A stretch of DNA of 64,000 nucleotides from Flavobacterium weaverense. Lineage in GTDB: Bacteria > Bacteroidota > Bacteroidia > Flavobacteriales > Flavobacteriaceae. Every line of letters starts with the position of its first letter. The stretch's first letter is position 1. The stretch lies in NCBI RefSeq assembly GCF_003688495.1, contig NZ_REFH01000007.1, forward strand, positions 1 to 64,000, in the 5' to 3' direction. Of the stretch, positions 43,956 to 53,840 are shown one piece after another. A model generated the notes under the pieces. It saw nothing but the letters and a program-made list of their open reading frames with translations. It did not search any database and was not told the DNA's origin. The translations under genes and the position numbers were made by a program.

Positions 43956-45344
43956 TTATTTGCTCAATTCCACAAAATATTTATAAAACAATGGAATGGT
44001 TTCGATTCCTTTTAGATAATTGAAAATTCCAAAATGTTCGTTTGGCGAGTGAATAGCATCACTGTCTAATCCAAATCCCATTAATATAGTTTTGCTTTTC
44101 AGTTCTTTTTCGAATAAAGCTACAATAGGAATGCTTCCTCCAGAACGAACTGGAATCGCAGGAACTCCAAAAGTCTCTGTGTAAGCCATATTTGCAGCTT
44201 TGTACCCAATGCTGTCAATAGGAGTTACATATCCTTGGCCACCGTGATGCGGCTTAACTTTTACAGTTACACCAGCAGGAGCAAGGCTTGTGAAATGTTT
44301 AGTAAATAATTCTGTTATATTTTCCCATTCTTGATTTGGTACTAAACGCATTGATATTTTTGCAAATGCTTGACTTGCAATAACTGTTTTAGCACCTTCA
44401 CCAGTATATCCGCCCCATATTCCGTTTACATCAAGAGTTGGACGAATTGAGTTTCTTTCATTAGTCACATATCCTTTTTCGCCATAAATGTCGTTTAAGT
44501 CGAGTGCTTTTTTGTAATTATCTAAATTAAATGGTGCTTTTGCCATTTCAGCTCTTTCTTCAAGAGATAATTCCTCAACATTGTCGTAGAATCCCGGAAT
44601 CGTTATGTGATTGTTTTCATCATGAAGTGAGGCAACCATTTTAGCTAAAATATTGATTGGATTAGCAACAGCTCCGCCATACAGTCCAGAGTGTAAATCA
44701 CGGTTAGGACCTGTGACTTCAACTTCCACATAACTTAAACCACGTAGACCAGTTGTTATTGATGGTTGTTGGTTTGAAATCATTCCAGTATCTGAAATTA
44801 AAATAACATCGTTTTTTAATTTCTCGTGATTGTTTTCGACAAATGTTTTTAGATTAACACTTCCTACTTCTTCTTCACCTTCAATCATAAATTTAACGTT
44901 ACAAGGCAAGGTGTTGGTTTGCATCATTAGCTCAAAAGCTTTTACGTGCATATACATTTGACCTTTATCATCGCAAGCACCACGAGCGAAAATAGCTCCT
45001 TCTGGATGAATTTCAGTTTTTTTAATGACTGGTTCGAATGGAGGAGAAGTCCATAATTCGATAGGATCTGGTGGTTGAACGTCATAATGACCGTACACAA
45101 GAACGGTAGGTAAGCTTGGGTCAATCATTTTTTCTCCGTAAACAATAGGATATCCTGCAGTCTCACATATTTCAACATTGTCACATCCTGCTTTTTCTAA
45201 ACTAGCTTTTACAGCATCGGCTGTATCGATAACATCTTGGCAATAAGCAGTGTCTGCGCTAACAGATGGAATTTTCAATAATTCAATTAATTCATTTATA
45301 AAACGATCTTTATGCTGCTGCACATACGATTTAATACTTTCCAT
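43956..45344 (-). CDS. M20-family dipeptidase (carnosinase/CNDP-like)
   Basis: 462 residues. Metal-site motifs are VYGHYDVQPPDP (His), GACDDKGQ (Asp), EGEEEVGS (catalytic Glu and metal Glu) and SDTGM (Asp); the dimerisation domain (SGLYGGAVANPI) and the final SDAIHSPNEHFG motif with His are present. The family cleaves dipeptides using two metal ions. No signal peptide, so cytoplasmic. A -7 element (45366-45373) lies upstream. It may help use the dipeptides imported elsewhere in this genome; no direct link to the D-peptide locus is visible. Confidence 0.93.
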   Translation of the reverse strand: MESIKSYVQQHKDRFINELIELLKIPSVSADTAYCQDVIDTADAVKASLEKAGCDNVEICETAGYPIVYGEKMIDPSLPTVLVYGHYDVQPPDPIELWTSPPFEPVIKKTEIHPEGAIFARGACDDKGQMYMHVKAFELMMQTNTLPCNVKFMIEGEEEVGSVNLKTFVENNHEKLKNDVILISDTGMISNQQPSITTGLRGLSYVEVEVTGPNRDLHSGLYGGAVANPINILAKMVASLHDENNHITIPGFYDNVEELSLEERAEMAKAPFNLDNYKKALDLNDIYGEKGYVTNERNSIRPTLDVNGIWGGYTGEGAKTVIASQAFAKISMRLVPNQEWENITELFTKHFTSLAPAGVTVKVKPHHGGQGYVTPIDSIGYKAANMAYTETFGVPAIPVRSGGSIPIVALFEKELKSKTILMGFGLDSDAIHSPNEHFGIFNYLKGIETIPLFYKYFVELSK

Positions 45345-45365
45345 TGATTTTTTATTTTAGTCTTT

Positions 45366-45373
45366 CAAAAGTA
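45366..45373 (-). promoter_or_regulatory. Candidate -7 element of the M20 dipeptidase gene
   Basis: TACTTTTG on the minus strand matches TAnnTTTG, 22 nt before the start codon. A TTG at -33 was not found. Confidence 0.45.
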
Positions 45374-45408
45374 CAAAAAAGAGAATGAATATTTTTTTAA
45401 ATATTTCT

Positions 45409-45437
45409 TTGTAGATTCGAACTTATGTTTATCTTTG
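45409..45437 (+). promoter_or_regulatory. Promoter of the tRNA-Leu gene
   Basis: TTG (45409-45411), an 18-nt spacer and TATCTTTG (45430-45437) match the Bacteroidota consensus exactly; the tRNA begins 13 nt downstream. Confidence 0.75.
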
Positions 45438-45450
45438 CACCCACAATTGC

Positions 45451-45532
45451 GCGGATATGGTGAAATTGGTAGACATGCCAGACTTAGGATCTGGTGCCGC
45501 AAGGCGTGTAGGTTCGAGTCCTATTATCCGCA
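45451..45532 (+). tRNA. tRNA-Leu (anticodon UAG)
   Basis: Acceptor arms GCGGATA and TATCCGC pair fully. A D-loop with TGGTAGAC, the anticodon stem CCAGA/TCTGG around CTTAGGA (anticodon TAG), a long class II variable arm (GTGCCGCAAGGCGTGT) and the T-loop GGTTCGAGTCC are all present. The CCA end is not fully encoded (A then CCG). Its last 14 bases or so are repeated at 53827-53840. Confidence 0.96.
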
Positions 45533-45533
45533 C
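45520..45533 (+). repeat. attL-like copy of a 14-bp direct repeat in the tRNA 3' end
   Basis: CCTATTATCCGCAC lies at the end of the tRNA-Leu gene and recurs exactly, in the same orientation, at 53827-53840. Together they bracket the region with the giant surface protein gene. Confidence 0.6.
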
Positions 45534-45537
45534 CGAT

Positions 45538-45583
45538 AAAACCCTTTAAGTACTGATAATCAGTAATTAAAGGGTTTTTTTTT
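45538..45583 (+). terminator. Terminator of the tRNA-Leu gene
   Basis: The outer stem AAAACCCTTTAA with TTAAAGGGTTTT is extended by an inner TACTG/CAGTA stem around ATAAT, then a run of nine T or so. Confidence 0.88.
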
Positions 45584-45985
45584 ATTACTCCATCTCCTGT
45601 ATTTCTCCTAATTTTTTTTTAAAAATTCCATACAAGTTGACTATACAAGATCTAGTAATTTAGTTTAATGTTGATTCTACTATAGATTTAAATATCATTA
45701 AAAATGGGTATTGGAAAGTTAAAATTTTAACAGTTACTTTACGGTCTTACTAAAGTTGTTAGGCCAAACTGAGAATCAGCTTTGACTTTTTTTGTGAAAA
45801 AATAATGATGTTATAAGAAATAGCAACGACCTTGAACTTTGATAACATAGAAATGATAGGAAAAAGCGTCATTTTTTTTGTGTATACTATAATGATTAAA
45901 ATTATTTTACTAAAAATTCAAAAAAAATTAATTCAATCCTACTCAATACTTTTACCCTAAATCAATATTAATAAACTCCAATTTT
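45584..45985. other. Gene-free leader region of the giant surface protein gene
   Basis: 402 bases without a credible gene, strongly AT-rich. A TACTTTTA sequence about 40 nt before the start is one base off the -7 consensus. No integrase remnant was recognised. Confidence 0.45.
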
Positions 45986-48900
45986 ATGAAAAGAACTCTA
46001 CTTTTAGTAATTACCGTATTTCTCTTCTTTATTGTAAATTCTAATGCTCAGACAGGTCCTAATGTTACCATTACAAGTTCAAAAGCCGTTATTGCCGAGA
46101 AGGAAAGTGTGGACATTACGGCAACTTTAGATGCTGCAACCGATAAAGATGTGACTATCAATTTTGATGTCAAAGGAACGGCGCTGCATGATTCAGATTA
46201 CACTACGACTTTTCTTGGAAAAGGGACTGCGATAACCGTTGCAGGAGGAAATGGAATTGGTTCCGCTCTCAATCAATTTAATCAATCCAGAGGAGTCTTT
46301 GTGGATCCTTCAGGAAATATTTATATAGCTGATGCAAGCAATCACCGTATCCAAAAATGGGCACCTGGAGCTTCCTCTGGAACAACTGTTGCCGGTGGTA
46401 ATGGAATAGGCTCAGCAGCAAATCAATTATACGGTCCGTCAAGTGTTTATGTAGACACGTCTGGGAACATCTATATTGCTGATGGCAGTAATTATCGTAT
46501 TCAAAAATGGACGCCTGGAGCTACAAGCGGAATTACTGTTGCTGGTGGAAATGGAATGGGATTAGCCGCAAATCAATTATATTATACTAATGGTTTTTTT
46601 GTAGAGTCTAATGGGAATATTTTTGTAGCAGACGGCTTAAATAGTCGCATTCAAAAGTGGGTTCCAGGAGCTACAACAGGAACAACAGTTGCAGGAGGTA
46701 CCAATGGTAGTGCAGCAAATCAGTTAAACAACGCTACAGATGTTTTTGTTGATAATTATGGAAACATCTACATTACTGACGCAAACAATAATCGTATTCA
46801 AAAATGGGCGACTGGAGCTACAACCGGAATTACTGTTGCTGGAGGAAATGGTATGGGATCGGCAGCTAATCAAATTTATTTTCCTAGTGGTATATCTGTC
46901 GATAATATTGGAAATATATTTATAGTTGACTCTTTCAATAATCGAATTCAAAAATGGTCTTTAAATGCTACTTCAGGAACTACTGTTGCTGGCGGAAATG
47001 GTAGTGGTTCTGCCGTTAATCAGTTAAGCAATCCTTCTAAAATATTTCTCGATTTATCTGGTAATATATTCATAGCTGACGCCATGAACAACCGTATCCA
47101 AAAAATACAGATTGCACCGCAAATTACTATTAAAGCAGGAGAAACTGTGGGTAAAATAACAATCAACAGTATTGACGATAGTTCCGATGAGGAAGATGAA
47201 ACTATTATTATTACTCCAACAACGGCTGTAAATGCTTTATTAAACAGTACAAGCTCAATAACTTTAACACTTACTGATATAAATGATCCTCCTGCCGTGA
47301 CTTTTGCGTTTAGCGCACCTACAATTGTAGAGAATTCAACAACTGATGTAATTCTTACAGCATCTGTTCCGGTAGCTTCAGGTAAAGATATTGACATTTC
47401 TTTCACCATAGAGGGTACAGCTACCGAAAGTACAGAATACACAGTAAGTAGCAAAGCCATAAAGATTTCTGCCGGTAGCAAAACGGGTTCATTAACCATT
47501 TCTACAAAAGGACTGGATGATACTGTAGTAGAGATCTTGGAAACCATCATATTTAGAGTTGCTACCATTACCAATGCAACTGCTGTAGCAAATACAGCAA
47601 CCCTTAATTTAGAAAGTGACGACAATCCTTCGTTTACGATGACTTCTCTTAACACATCTATGGCCGAGCATGAAAGTTTAGACATTACAGCAACCCTACA
47701 AGCGCCAACTAGCAAAGATTTAACGATTGACTTAGATCTATCAGGAACTGCTAAATTTGATGGTGACTACGCTACTAATTATGTAGGCAAAGGAACTACT
47801 TCTACTGTCGCTGGAGGGAATGGATCAGGTTCATTTGCGAATCAATTATCAAATCCTTCTGATATATTTGTCGATCAAGCAAGCACTATTTATGTTTTGG
47901 ACTCAGGTAATGGCCGCATTCAAAAATGGGAAAAAGGAGCAACCTCAGCAACGACTGTAGTAACTCTTCCTACTTGGATTAACTATTTTTTTATTGATTC
48001 AGAAAAGAATATTTATATCTCAGATCACTACAATAACAGAATTCAGAAATGGTCGGTCGCTTCACCTATATGGACTACAGTTGCTGGAGGAAATGGAGCA
48101 GGAAGTAGTGCAAATCAATTAAGTCTTAGTCCCACAAGTATTTTTGTTGATTTAGAGGGAAGTATTTACATCGTAGATCAAAATAATAATCGAATTCAAA
48201 AATGGTTGAAAAACGCAACAGCAGGAACGACAGTAGCGGGTGGAAATGGACAGGGATCAGCGGCGAATCAATTACAAAGTCCACAAGGTCTATTCGTTGA
48301 TTTAAGTGGCAATGTTTTTATTGCAGATAGTGGGAATAGACGTATACAAAAATGGGACAAAGGAGCTTCAACTGGCGTTACAATTGTTTCTAGTCCTGTC
48401 GATGGAATCGACAGCGCTTATATACAAAGGATATTTGGAACTGCTGACGGCGTAATTTATTTCATGTATGATTGGATGGCAATGGGAACAAAAATAAGAA
48501 AATGGCTACCCGGGACAAGTTCAAGTACAACAAAAGCAGTTTCGCAAAGTAAATTCGGATCTGAAGTAGATCAATCAAGCTCCCCTGGTGGAATTTTTGT
48601 CGATCATAACAATAATATCTTTATTGCTGATCGTGGTAACAACCGCATTCAAAAAATCCAAATGGCAACACAAATCTCGATCAAAGCTGGTGAAACAGTT
48701 GGTATATTATCTATAAAAGGTATCGAAGATGATTTAGATAATGAAGGTACTGAGACCATTATTATTAAAGCAACATCTGCTGAAAATGCAGATATTACAA
48801 ATGTTCTGGATATTACCTTGTCATTATTGGACAACACCAAGTCGTTCACTCTTCAAAGCAGTCCATTTCCAGGCTTGGCAAATGGTAGCGTAGCCTGGGG

Positions 48901-51900
48901 AGATTATGACAGAGATGGTGATTTAGACGTCGCAATTATGGGGCAAAGCCCAACCTTAGGTGCGGTTACTGCCTTGTTTGAAAACAGAAATGGAGAGTTT
49001 GTGAATACCAATCAGAACTTTCAAAAACTGTATGATGGAGATATTTCATGGATAGATATTAATAAAGACGGTTGGATTGATTTGGTTGTATCCGGTTATA
49101 ACGATAAACCTTACACTAAATTATACATCAATAAACAAGGTAGTTATTTTGAACCGACAGATGATTATGGCCTACCACAGTTGTATGCCACTACTATGGC
49201 ATGGGGAGATCTAGATAACGATGGTGATATTGATTTAGCTATTGCAGGTTTAGACGCAACAGACAAACATGTGTTTAATATTTATTATCGAGAAGACGGT
49301 CAGAATAAATTTGTAAAGGAATCCTCTTCTGTCTCAGGTATGTATTATATGTCAGACCCAGGCTTTATTAAAGGGGATATGAAGATTGTCGATGTAGATT
49401 TAGATGGAGATAATGATTTGGTATATAATGGAGAGAATGCTAGTGGTTCTACTATTGGAGGCGTAATAATGAATACTTTAATTAACCCCAATTCTCCAAA
49501 TCCCTATGCAACAACCCCATGGGGCCAATCGAGTACTCTGCAACTAAAGAATTCAACCATAGAAGTAGCTAAGTTTAAAAATCACAACGGTATTACCATA
49601 CTGTCAAGTGGTGTAGACAATACTGGTAATAATGTATTTTACTCATCCAATAGTCTTGCAGGAGCAGGTGGAGCAGGTACAGAGCAACAATATCCAAAGT
49701 TGAAAAATGGTGATATCGCTGTTTCCGATTATAATATTGACGGTTTAAATGATATTGTGTTTACGGGTGAAAATCAAGCGGGTGTTCCTGTCACAAAACT
49801 TTATATTCAGGATTCAAATGGGAATTTCAAAGAATCTCCATTAGTATTACAAGGTTTAAGGAATTCTACGGCTACATGGGTCGATTATGATATGGATGGT
49901 GATTTGGATTTATTCTTAACCGGAGAAGACAATACAGGGGCTAAAACGATATTGTATAAATCTGAAATTGCCAATAAGAAAAACACATCTCCAGCTAAAA
50001 TTACGGGATTAAAATCGGAAGATAAAGGCTACGGTACTGTGCGATTTAGCTGGGACAAACCCGCTGATGATTTTTCTAAAGATCTTAGTTATGTATTACG
50101 ATTAGGTACAACTCCAGGAGGAACGGAGCTCTCTAATACAGAAAGTGACTTGTCAACTGGACGTAGATTAATTGTAAAGCCAGGCCAGATTTACACCAAT
50201 TTCTTTGAAACACAATTAGATCCCGGCACATATTACTGGTCAGTTCAGGCGGTAGATACAGGTATTAAAAGTGGTGTTTTCTCAGATGAAGCCTCTATCA
50301 GATTAACCTACGATTGGAAAATGTTAAACCAAGGAGGTATCGTAGACCGAAGAATTATTGGACAAAACAATCCAACGATAAAACTGGCCGATTTAGACAA
50401 TGATAACCGTTTGGATTTAATTTATGGATCTTCCACCGGAATGACTCAAGCTTATCGATTTGATGGTAAAAGGCTAATCAATATAAACAATAACACCTTT
50501 AATATGTTTACCGGTACTTCTGGAATTGAAACAGGAGATGTAAATGGTGACGGTACGTCTGATGTGTTAATGATCGCTGGTGCCACTTCTCCTTATAGAC
50601 TTAATATTTATTTAAGTAATGGCCAAGGAGGTTACAAAAATAAAGATTTAGGGGCAGGATTATATAAAGCTAAGGCCAAAATAGTGGACTTAAATAATGA
50701 TGGTACCGCAGAAATAGTACTAATGGGACTATCAAGCAGTCAATCGTCTGGAAGGTTAAAATTCTTTATTTATGAATATGCTAAAGCAACACAGTCATTC
50801 ACAACTACAGAAATTACAAATATTTCATCCTTAAGCGAAGCTTCCTTTGATTTAGGTGACGTTGATAAAGATGGTGACGTTGATTTTATACTAAGTGGTT
50901 ACGACCCAGGTAGTGGAAACAAAAGTTTTATCTACACGAATGACACTCCGTTAGGTGGTGCATATACATTCACACAGACATCTAATAATTTAGTTGGAGT
51001 AACTAAAGGAACTACAAATCTAATTGATTTTGATGGTGACGGTGATTTAGACGCTGTTTTTACTGGAACAAGTGCAGCGGGGGATGTGTTTGAAATCTAT
51101 ATTAATAAACTAAATGAAGGTATAACAACTTGGCCAAGGCTTAATAATATTGGATTAATCCCTATGAGAGAAGGGAAAATTGATCTTGGTGATTTTAACG
51201 GAGATGGTTATGCCGATTTATTGTATTCAGGAATTCTAGAAAACGGAATTGGACAGGCAACTAGATTAAGTGAATTTGACCCTGTAACAAAAAAATATAA
51301 AGACAGTCCTTTCGATGTGACTGATATTATAAAAGCTGAAGTTGAGTTTGGAGATCTAGATGGCGATGGCGATTTGGATTTCTCTCTTTCAGGTGAAAGC
51401 AAATCTAATCCTGGGACTTATATCTTTAGAACTTATATTAACTTCAGAAATGAATCTGCCAAAGTCTTAGCGCAAAGCAATGGTAGTAACAGAACAACTA
51501 AAAGTTCTAAAGCAACTTCGGCAACATTTATAATTAACGAACCACCTACCATACCTAAAACAAATGTAGTTAAGAATATTGAAGGAGGTGTTTATAATGC
51601 TAAAGGATTTCCTGTTGAGTTCTCTTGGAATGCTGCTGTTGATGATCATACTCCTGTAAACGGATTAACCTACGCATTAAAAATAGGAACAACTGATGGA
51701 GGAGAGCAAATTATGTCTGCTAATGCTAACACAAGTGGTATCCGTAAGTCTTCAGAAAAAGGAAATATGGAACATAATCTGAAATGGAGTTTAAGGCTTC
51801 CAGTAGGAGTTTATTATTGGTCAGTACAAGCAATTGATGCGTCTTATACTGGTTCTGCCTTTTCTACATCAAACAGATTTGAAGTAACTGCAGGAGGGGA

Positions 51901-53017
51901 ATTAGATGATGATAAAGACGGAGTAATGAATGATAAAGATTTATGTTCAAACACTCCAATTGGTGAAAAAGTAAATGCAACTGGCTGTTCAAGTTCGCAA
52001 ATAGATGATGATAAAGATGGAGTAATGAACGATAAAGATTTATGTTCAAACACTCCAATTGGTGAAAAAGTAAATGCAACTGGCTGTTCAAGTTCGCAAA
52101 TAGATGATGATAAAGACGGAATAATCAACGATAAAGATTTATGTTCAAACACTCCAATTGGTGAAAAAGTAAATGCAACTGGCTGTTCAAGTTCGCAAAT
52201 AGATGATGATAAAGACGGAATAATGAACGACAAAGATTTATGTCCTAATACTCCTGTCGGATCAGTTGTGGATCTAGCTGGTTGCGAGGTTTTGATGTTA
52301 CCCCAAAATAATTACAAAGTTGAAGTAACTAGCGCCTCTTGTATAGGAAGTAATAACGGGAAAATACAAGTAACAGTGGCAGATGTTAAGTATGTTTACA
52401 CTGTTAGCGTAACAGGTCAGACCCCGTTTACTTTAAACCCTATTAATTCAAGTACTAAAACATTCGACAATTTAGCTAATGGATCATACAGTGTATGTTT
52501 TAAAATTGAAGGAAAGTTGAATTATGAACAGTGTTTTGATGTAGTAATAAATCAACCAGCAGCGTTAAAAACAACTTCAAAACTAAATTCAAAAACAAAA
52601 AATTTGGATTTAACTTTAGAAGGGGCTAGTTCTTATCAAGTAACAATTAATGGAAGAACACAAACTGTTATAGAAAATAAATTTTCAACTCAATTACTAC
52701 CTGGTGTAAATAATGTTGAAGTCAAAACAAATCTAAATTGTCAGGGAATTTATTTTGAAAAAATTATATTATATGACGATTTGACTTATTATCCGAATCC
52801 AACTTCAGGTGGACTGACTATTATATTGCCAGAAGCTATTAAAAACATAAATGTTTATGTAAGAAATACAGCCGGAATGTTAGTGTTACAAAAACAGTCC
52901 GTTCCTGCGCTAAACGGAGTTGTAAATCTCGATTTGAGCGGATTGAGTGAAGGTACTTATCAAATAACTACATTAGGGTCCGCTTACGAAGAAACCTTTA
53001 AAATTATTAAAAAATGA
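45986..53017 (+). CDS. Giant modular T9SS surface protein (Calx-beta, NHL, FG-GAP, TSP3)
   Basis: 2343 residues, signal peptide to about 22 (SNAQ). Order of parts: Calx-beta strands (about 24-90) interrupted by six NHL repeats of the GNIYIADxxNNRIQKW type, then the rest of that Calx-beta domain (ITIKAGETVGKITINSIDD); a normal Calx-beta domain; a second Calx-beta domain interrupted by another six NHL-type blades; FG-GAP/VCBS repeats (WGDYDRDGDLDVAI, WGDLDNDGDIDLAI); an Fn3-like domain; more FG-GAP repeats; a second Fn3-like domain; four 33-residue thrombospondin type 3 calcium repeats (DDDKDGVMNDKDLC); an SprB-like domain; and a T9SS sorting domain (YYPNPTSGGLTI ... GTYQITTLG). It should be exported to the cell surface as a calcium-binding adhesin-like protein. 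It overlaps the next gene by 4 nt and lies between copies of a tRNA 3' end. Confidence 0.9.
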   Translation: MKRTLLLVITVFLFFIVNSNAQTGPNVTITSSKAVIAEKESVDITATLDAATDKDVTINFDVKGTALHDSDYTTTFLGKGTAITVAGGNGIGSALNQFNQSRGVFVDPSGNIYIADASNHRIQKWAPGASSGTTVAGGNGIGSAANQLYGPSSVYVDTSGNIYIADGSNYRIQKWTPGATSGITVAGGNGMGLAANQLYYTNGFFVESNGNIFVADGLNSRIQKWVPGATTGTTVAGGTNGSAANQLNNATDVFVDNYGNIYITDANNNRIQKWATGATTGITVAGGNGMGSAANQIYFPSGISVDNIGNIFIVDSFNNRIQKWSLNATSGTTVAGGNGSGSAVNQLSNPSKIFLDLSGNIFIADAMNNRIQKIQIAPQITIKAGETVGKITINSIDDSSDEEDETIIITPTTAVNALLNSTSSITLTLTDINDPPAVTFAFSAPTIVENSTTDVILTASVPVASGKDIDISFTIEGTATESTEYTVSSKAIKISAGSKTGSLTISTKGLDDTVVEILETIIFRVATITNATAVANTATLNLESDDNPSFTMTSLNTSMAEHESLDITATLQAPTSKDLTIDLDLSGTAKFDGDYATNYVGKGTTSTVAGGNGSGSFANQLSNPSDIFVDQASTIYVLDSGNGRIQKWEKGATSATTVVTLPTWINYFFIDSEKNIYISDHYNNRIQKWSVASPIWTTVAGGNGAGSSANQLSLSPTSIFVDLEGSIYIVDQNNNRIQKWLKNATAGTTVAGGNGQGSAANQLQSPQGLFVDLSGNVFIADSGNRRIQKWDKGASTGVTIVSSPVDGIDSAYIQRIFGTADGVIYFMYDWMAMGTKIRKWLPGTSSSTTKAVSQSKFGSEVDQSSSPGGIFVDHNNNIFIADRGNNRIQKIQMATQISIKAGETVGILSIKGIEDDLDNEGTETIIIKATSAENADITNVLDITLSLLDNTKSFTLQSSPFPGLANGSVAWGDYDRDGDLDVAIMGQSPTLGAVTALFENRNGEFVNTNQNFQKLYDGDISWIDINKDGWIDLVVSGYNDKPYTKLYINKQGSYFEPTDDYGLPQLYATTMAWGDLDNDGDIDLAIAGLDATDKHVFNIYYREDGQNKFVKESSSVSGMYYMSDPGFIKGDMKIVDVDLDGDNDLVYNGENASGSTIGGVIMNTLINPNSPNPYATTPWGQSSTLQLKNSTIEVAKFKNHNGITILSSGVDNTGNNVFYSSNSLAGAGGAGTEQQYPKLKNGDIAVSDYNIDGLNDIVFTGENQAGVPVTKLYIQDSNGNFKESPLVLQGLRNSTATWVDYDMDGDLDLFLTGEDNTGAKTILYKSEIANKKNTSPAKITGLKSEDKGYGTVRFSWDKPADDFSKDLSYVLRLGTTPGGTELSNTESDLSTGRRLIVKPGQIYTNFFETQLDPGTYYWSVQAVDTGIKSGVFSDEASIRLTYDWKMLNQGGIVDRRIIGQNNPTIKLADLDNDNRLDLIYGSSTGMTQAYRFDGKRLININNNTFNMFTGTSGIETGDVNGDGTSDVLMIAGATSPYRLNIYLSNGQGGYKNKDLGAGLYKAKAKIVDLNNDGTAEIVLMGLSSSQSSGRLKFFIYEYAKATQSFTTTEITNISSLSEASFDLGDVDKDGDVDFILSGYDPGSGNKSFIYTNDTPLGGAYTFTQTSNNLVGVTKGTTNLIDFDGDGDLDAVFTGTSAAGDVFEIYINKLNEGITTWPRLNNIGLIPMREGKIDLGDFNGDGYADLLYSGILENGIGQATRLSEFDPVTKKYKDSPFDVTDIIKAEVEFGDLDGDGDLDFSLSGESKSNPGTYIFRTYINFRNESAKVLAQSNGSNRTTKSSKATSATFIINEPPTIPKTNVVKNIEGGVYNAKGFPVEFSWNAAVDDHTPVNGLTYALKIGTTDGGEQIMSANANTSGIRKSSEKGNMEHNLKWSLRLPVGVYYWSVQAIDASYTGSAFSTSNRFEVTAGGELDDDKDGVMNDKDLCSNTPIGEKVNATGCSSSQIDDDKDGVMNDKDLCSNTPIGEKVNATGCSSSQIDDDKDGIINDKDLCSNTPIGEKVNATGCSSSQIDDDKDGIMNDKDLCPNTPVGSVVDLAGCEVLMLPQNNYKVEVTSASCIGSNNGKIQVTVADVKYVYTVSVTGQTPFTLNPINSSTKTFDNLANGSYSVCFKIEGKLNYEQCFDVVINQPAALKTTSKLNSKTKNLDLTLEGASSYQVTINGRTQTVIENKFSTQLLPGVNNVEVKTNLNCQGIYFEKIILYDDLTYYPNPTSGGLTIILPEAIKNINVYVRNTAGMLVLQKQSVPALNGVVNLDLSGLSEGTYQITTLGSAYEETFKIIKK
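51905..52300 (+). repeat. Four tandem 99-bp repeats coding for TSP3 units
   Basis: Units start at 51905, 52004, 52103 and 52202. The first three are nearly identical in DNA, differing by a few bases; the fourth is identical at first and then diverges after the DLC codons. Each codes for 33 residues with a DxDxDG calcium loop and two cysteines. Confidence 0.92.
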
Positions 53018-53751
53018 AACAAACCGTAAAAATAATTACAACATTAATAGTTGTTAGTTTATTATTATTCAACTGTGGAGGAGACAGTGATTTACCAACG
53101 CCAAAACCTCCAACACCGAGCCCTCCAATTTCTCAAGCGCCTGGCTCTGTAACTTTGTTATCACCAATAAATAATAAAGCCTGTGAGGAAGGAGTTATTC
53201 AAAATAGTACAGAACGAGAAATTACATTTAGTTGGGGCACATCTGTTAATACTGAAACTTATGATTTAATAATAACTAATTTGACAACAAATCAAGTAAC
53301 GTTGTTGACAGGTTTAGTCAATACGAGTAACAAAATTAATCTTAAAAAGGGCACTCCTTATTCATGGAGTGTAATTTCAAGATCTGCCAAAAATTCAGAA
53401 ACTGCTACAAGTTCAGTATGGAAATTATATGTTTCAGCAGAAGGTATTACCAATTACGCACCTTTTCCTGCAACACTTAATGCGCCACTTTCGGGAGCAA
53501 TTGTTAGTACTATTAGCAATAAAGTAACTTTAGATTGGACGGGAATGGATCTTGATAGTAAAGTGTTGAATTATACAATTTATTTAGATAAAGTAGATGG
53601 TAAGCAAATACCAAAGGCAGAGTATAGTAATTTAAGTACTCAGAAATTAGATGTCGCAGTAGAGCCTAATTCATACTATTTTTGGAGAGTGAAAACTTCT
53701 GACGGGCAGAATAGCTCTTATACCATAGTATATACTTTTAAAACAAACTAG
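53014..53751 (+). CDS. Lipoprotein with two Fn3-like domains
   Basis: 245 residues. Lipoprotein signal (LIVVSLLLFNC, Cys21) followed by GGDSD, a proline-rich linker (PTPKPPTPSPPISQAP) and two Fn3-like beta domains (SVTLLSPINNKACEEG ... TPYSWSVISR; then APLSGAIVSTISNKVTLDWTG ... SYYFWRVKTSDGQNSS). It overlaps the giant surface protein gene by 4 nt, so the two are translated together; it may anchor or assist that protein at the surface (inference). It is the last gene before the duplicated tRNA end. Confidence 0.83.
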   Translation: MKQTVKIITTLIVVSLLLFNCGGDSDLPTPKPPTPSPPISQAPGSVTLLSPINNKACEEGVIQNSTEREITFSWGTSVNTETYDLIITNLTTNQVTLLTGLVNTSNKINLKKGTPYSWSVISRSAKNSETATSSVWKLYVSAEGITNYAPFPATLNAPLSGAIVSTISNKVTLDWTGMDLDSKVLNYTIYLDKVDGKQIPKAEYSNLSTQKLDVAVEPNSYYFWRVKTSDGQNSSYTIVYTFKTN

Positions 53752-53826
53752 ATTGAAGAAATCAATTGAACTTGTGTAGTTTGTAATTCAAAAAATAACG
53801 CTGGTTGATTGAAATTTATTTCTATC

Positions 53827-53840
53827 CCTATTATCCGCAC
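53827..53840 (+). repeat. attR-like copy of the tRNA-Leu 3' end
   Basis: CCTATTATCCGCAC is identical to 45520-45533. No other part of a tRNA is present here; a terminator follows at once, as if this were the original downstream flank of the tRNA gene. Confidence 0.6.

Noticed and set aside
45584..45985. Integrase or transposase remnant beside the tRNA
   Set aside because: No frame in this stretch shows a recombinase motif; the island call rests only on the direct repeat and gene content.
47020..47715. 231-codon minus-strand ORF inside the giant surface protein gene
   Set aside because: It is an antisense shadow of the repetitive, Ser/Thr-rich coding sequence; the plus strand has clear Calx-beta and NHL domains.
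51844..52233. Minus-strand repetitive ORF and apparent CRISPR-like periodic repeats
   Set aside because: The 99-bp repeats are contiguous, with no spacers, and code in frame for TSP3 units on the plus strand.
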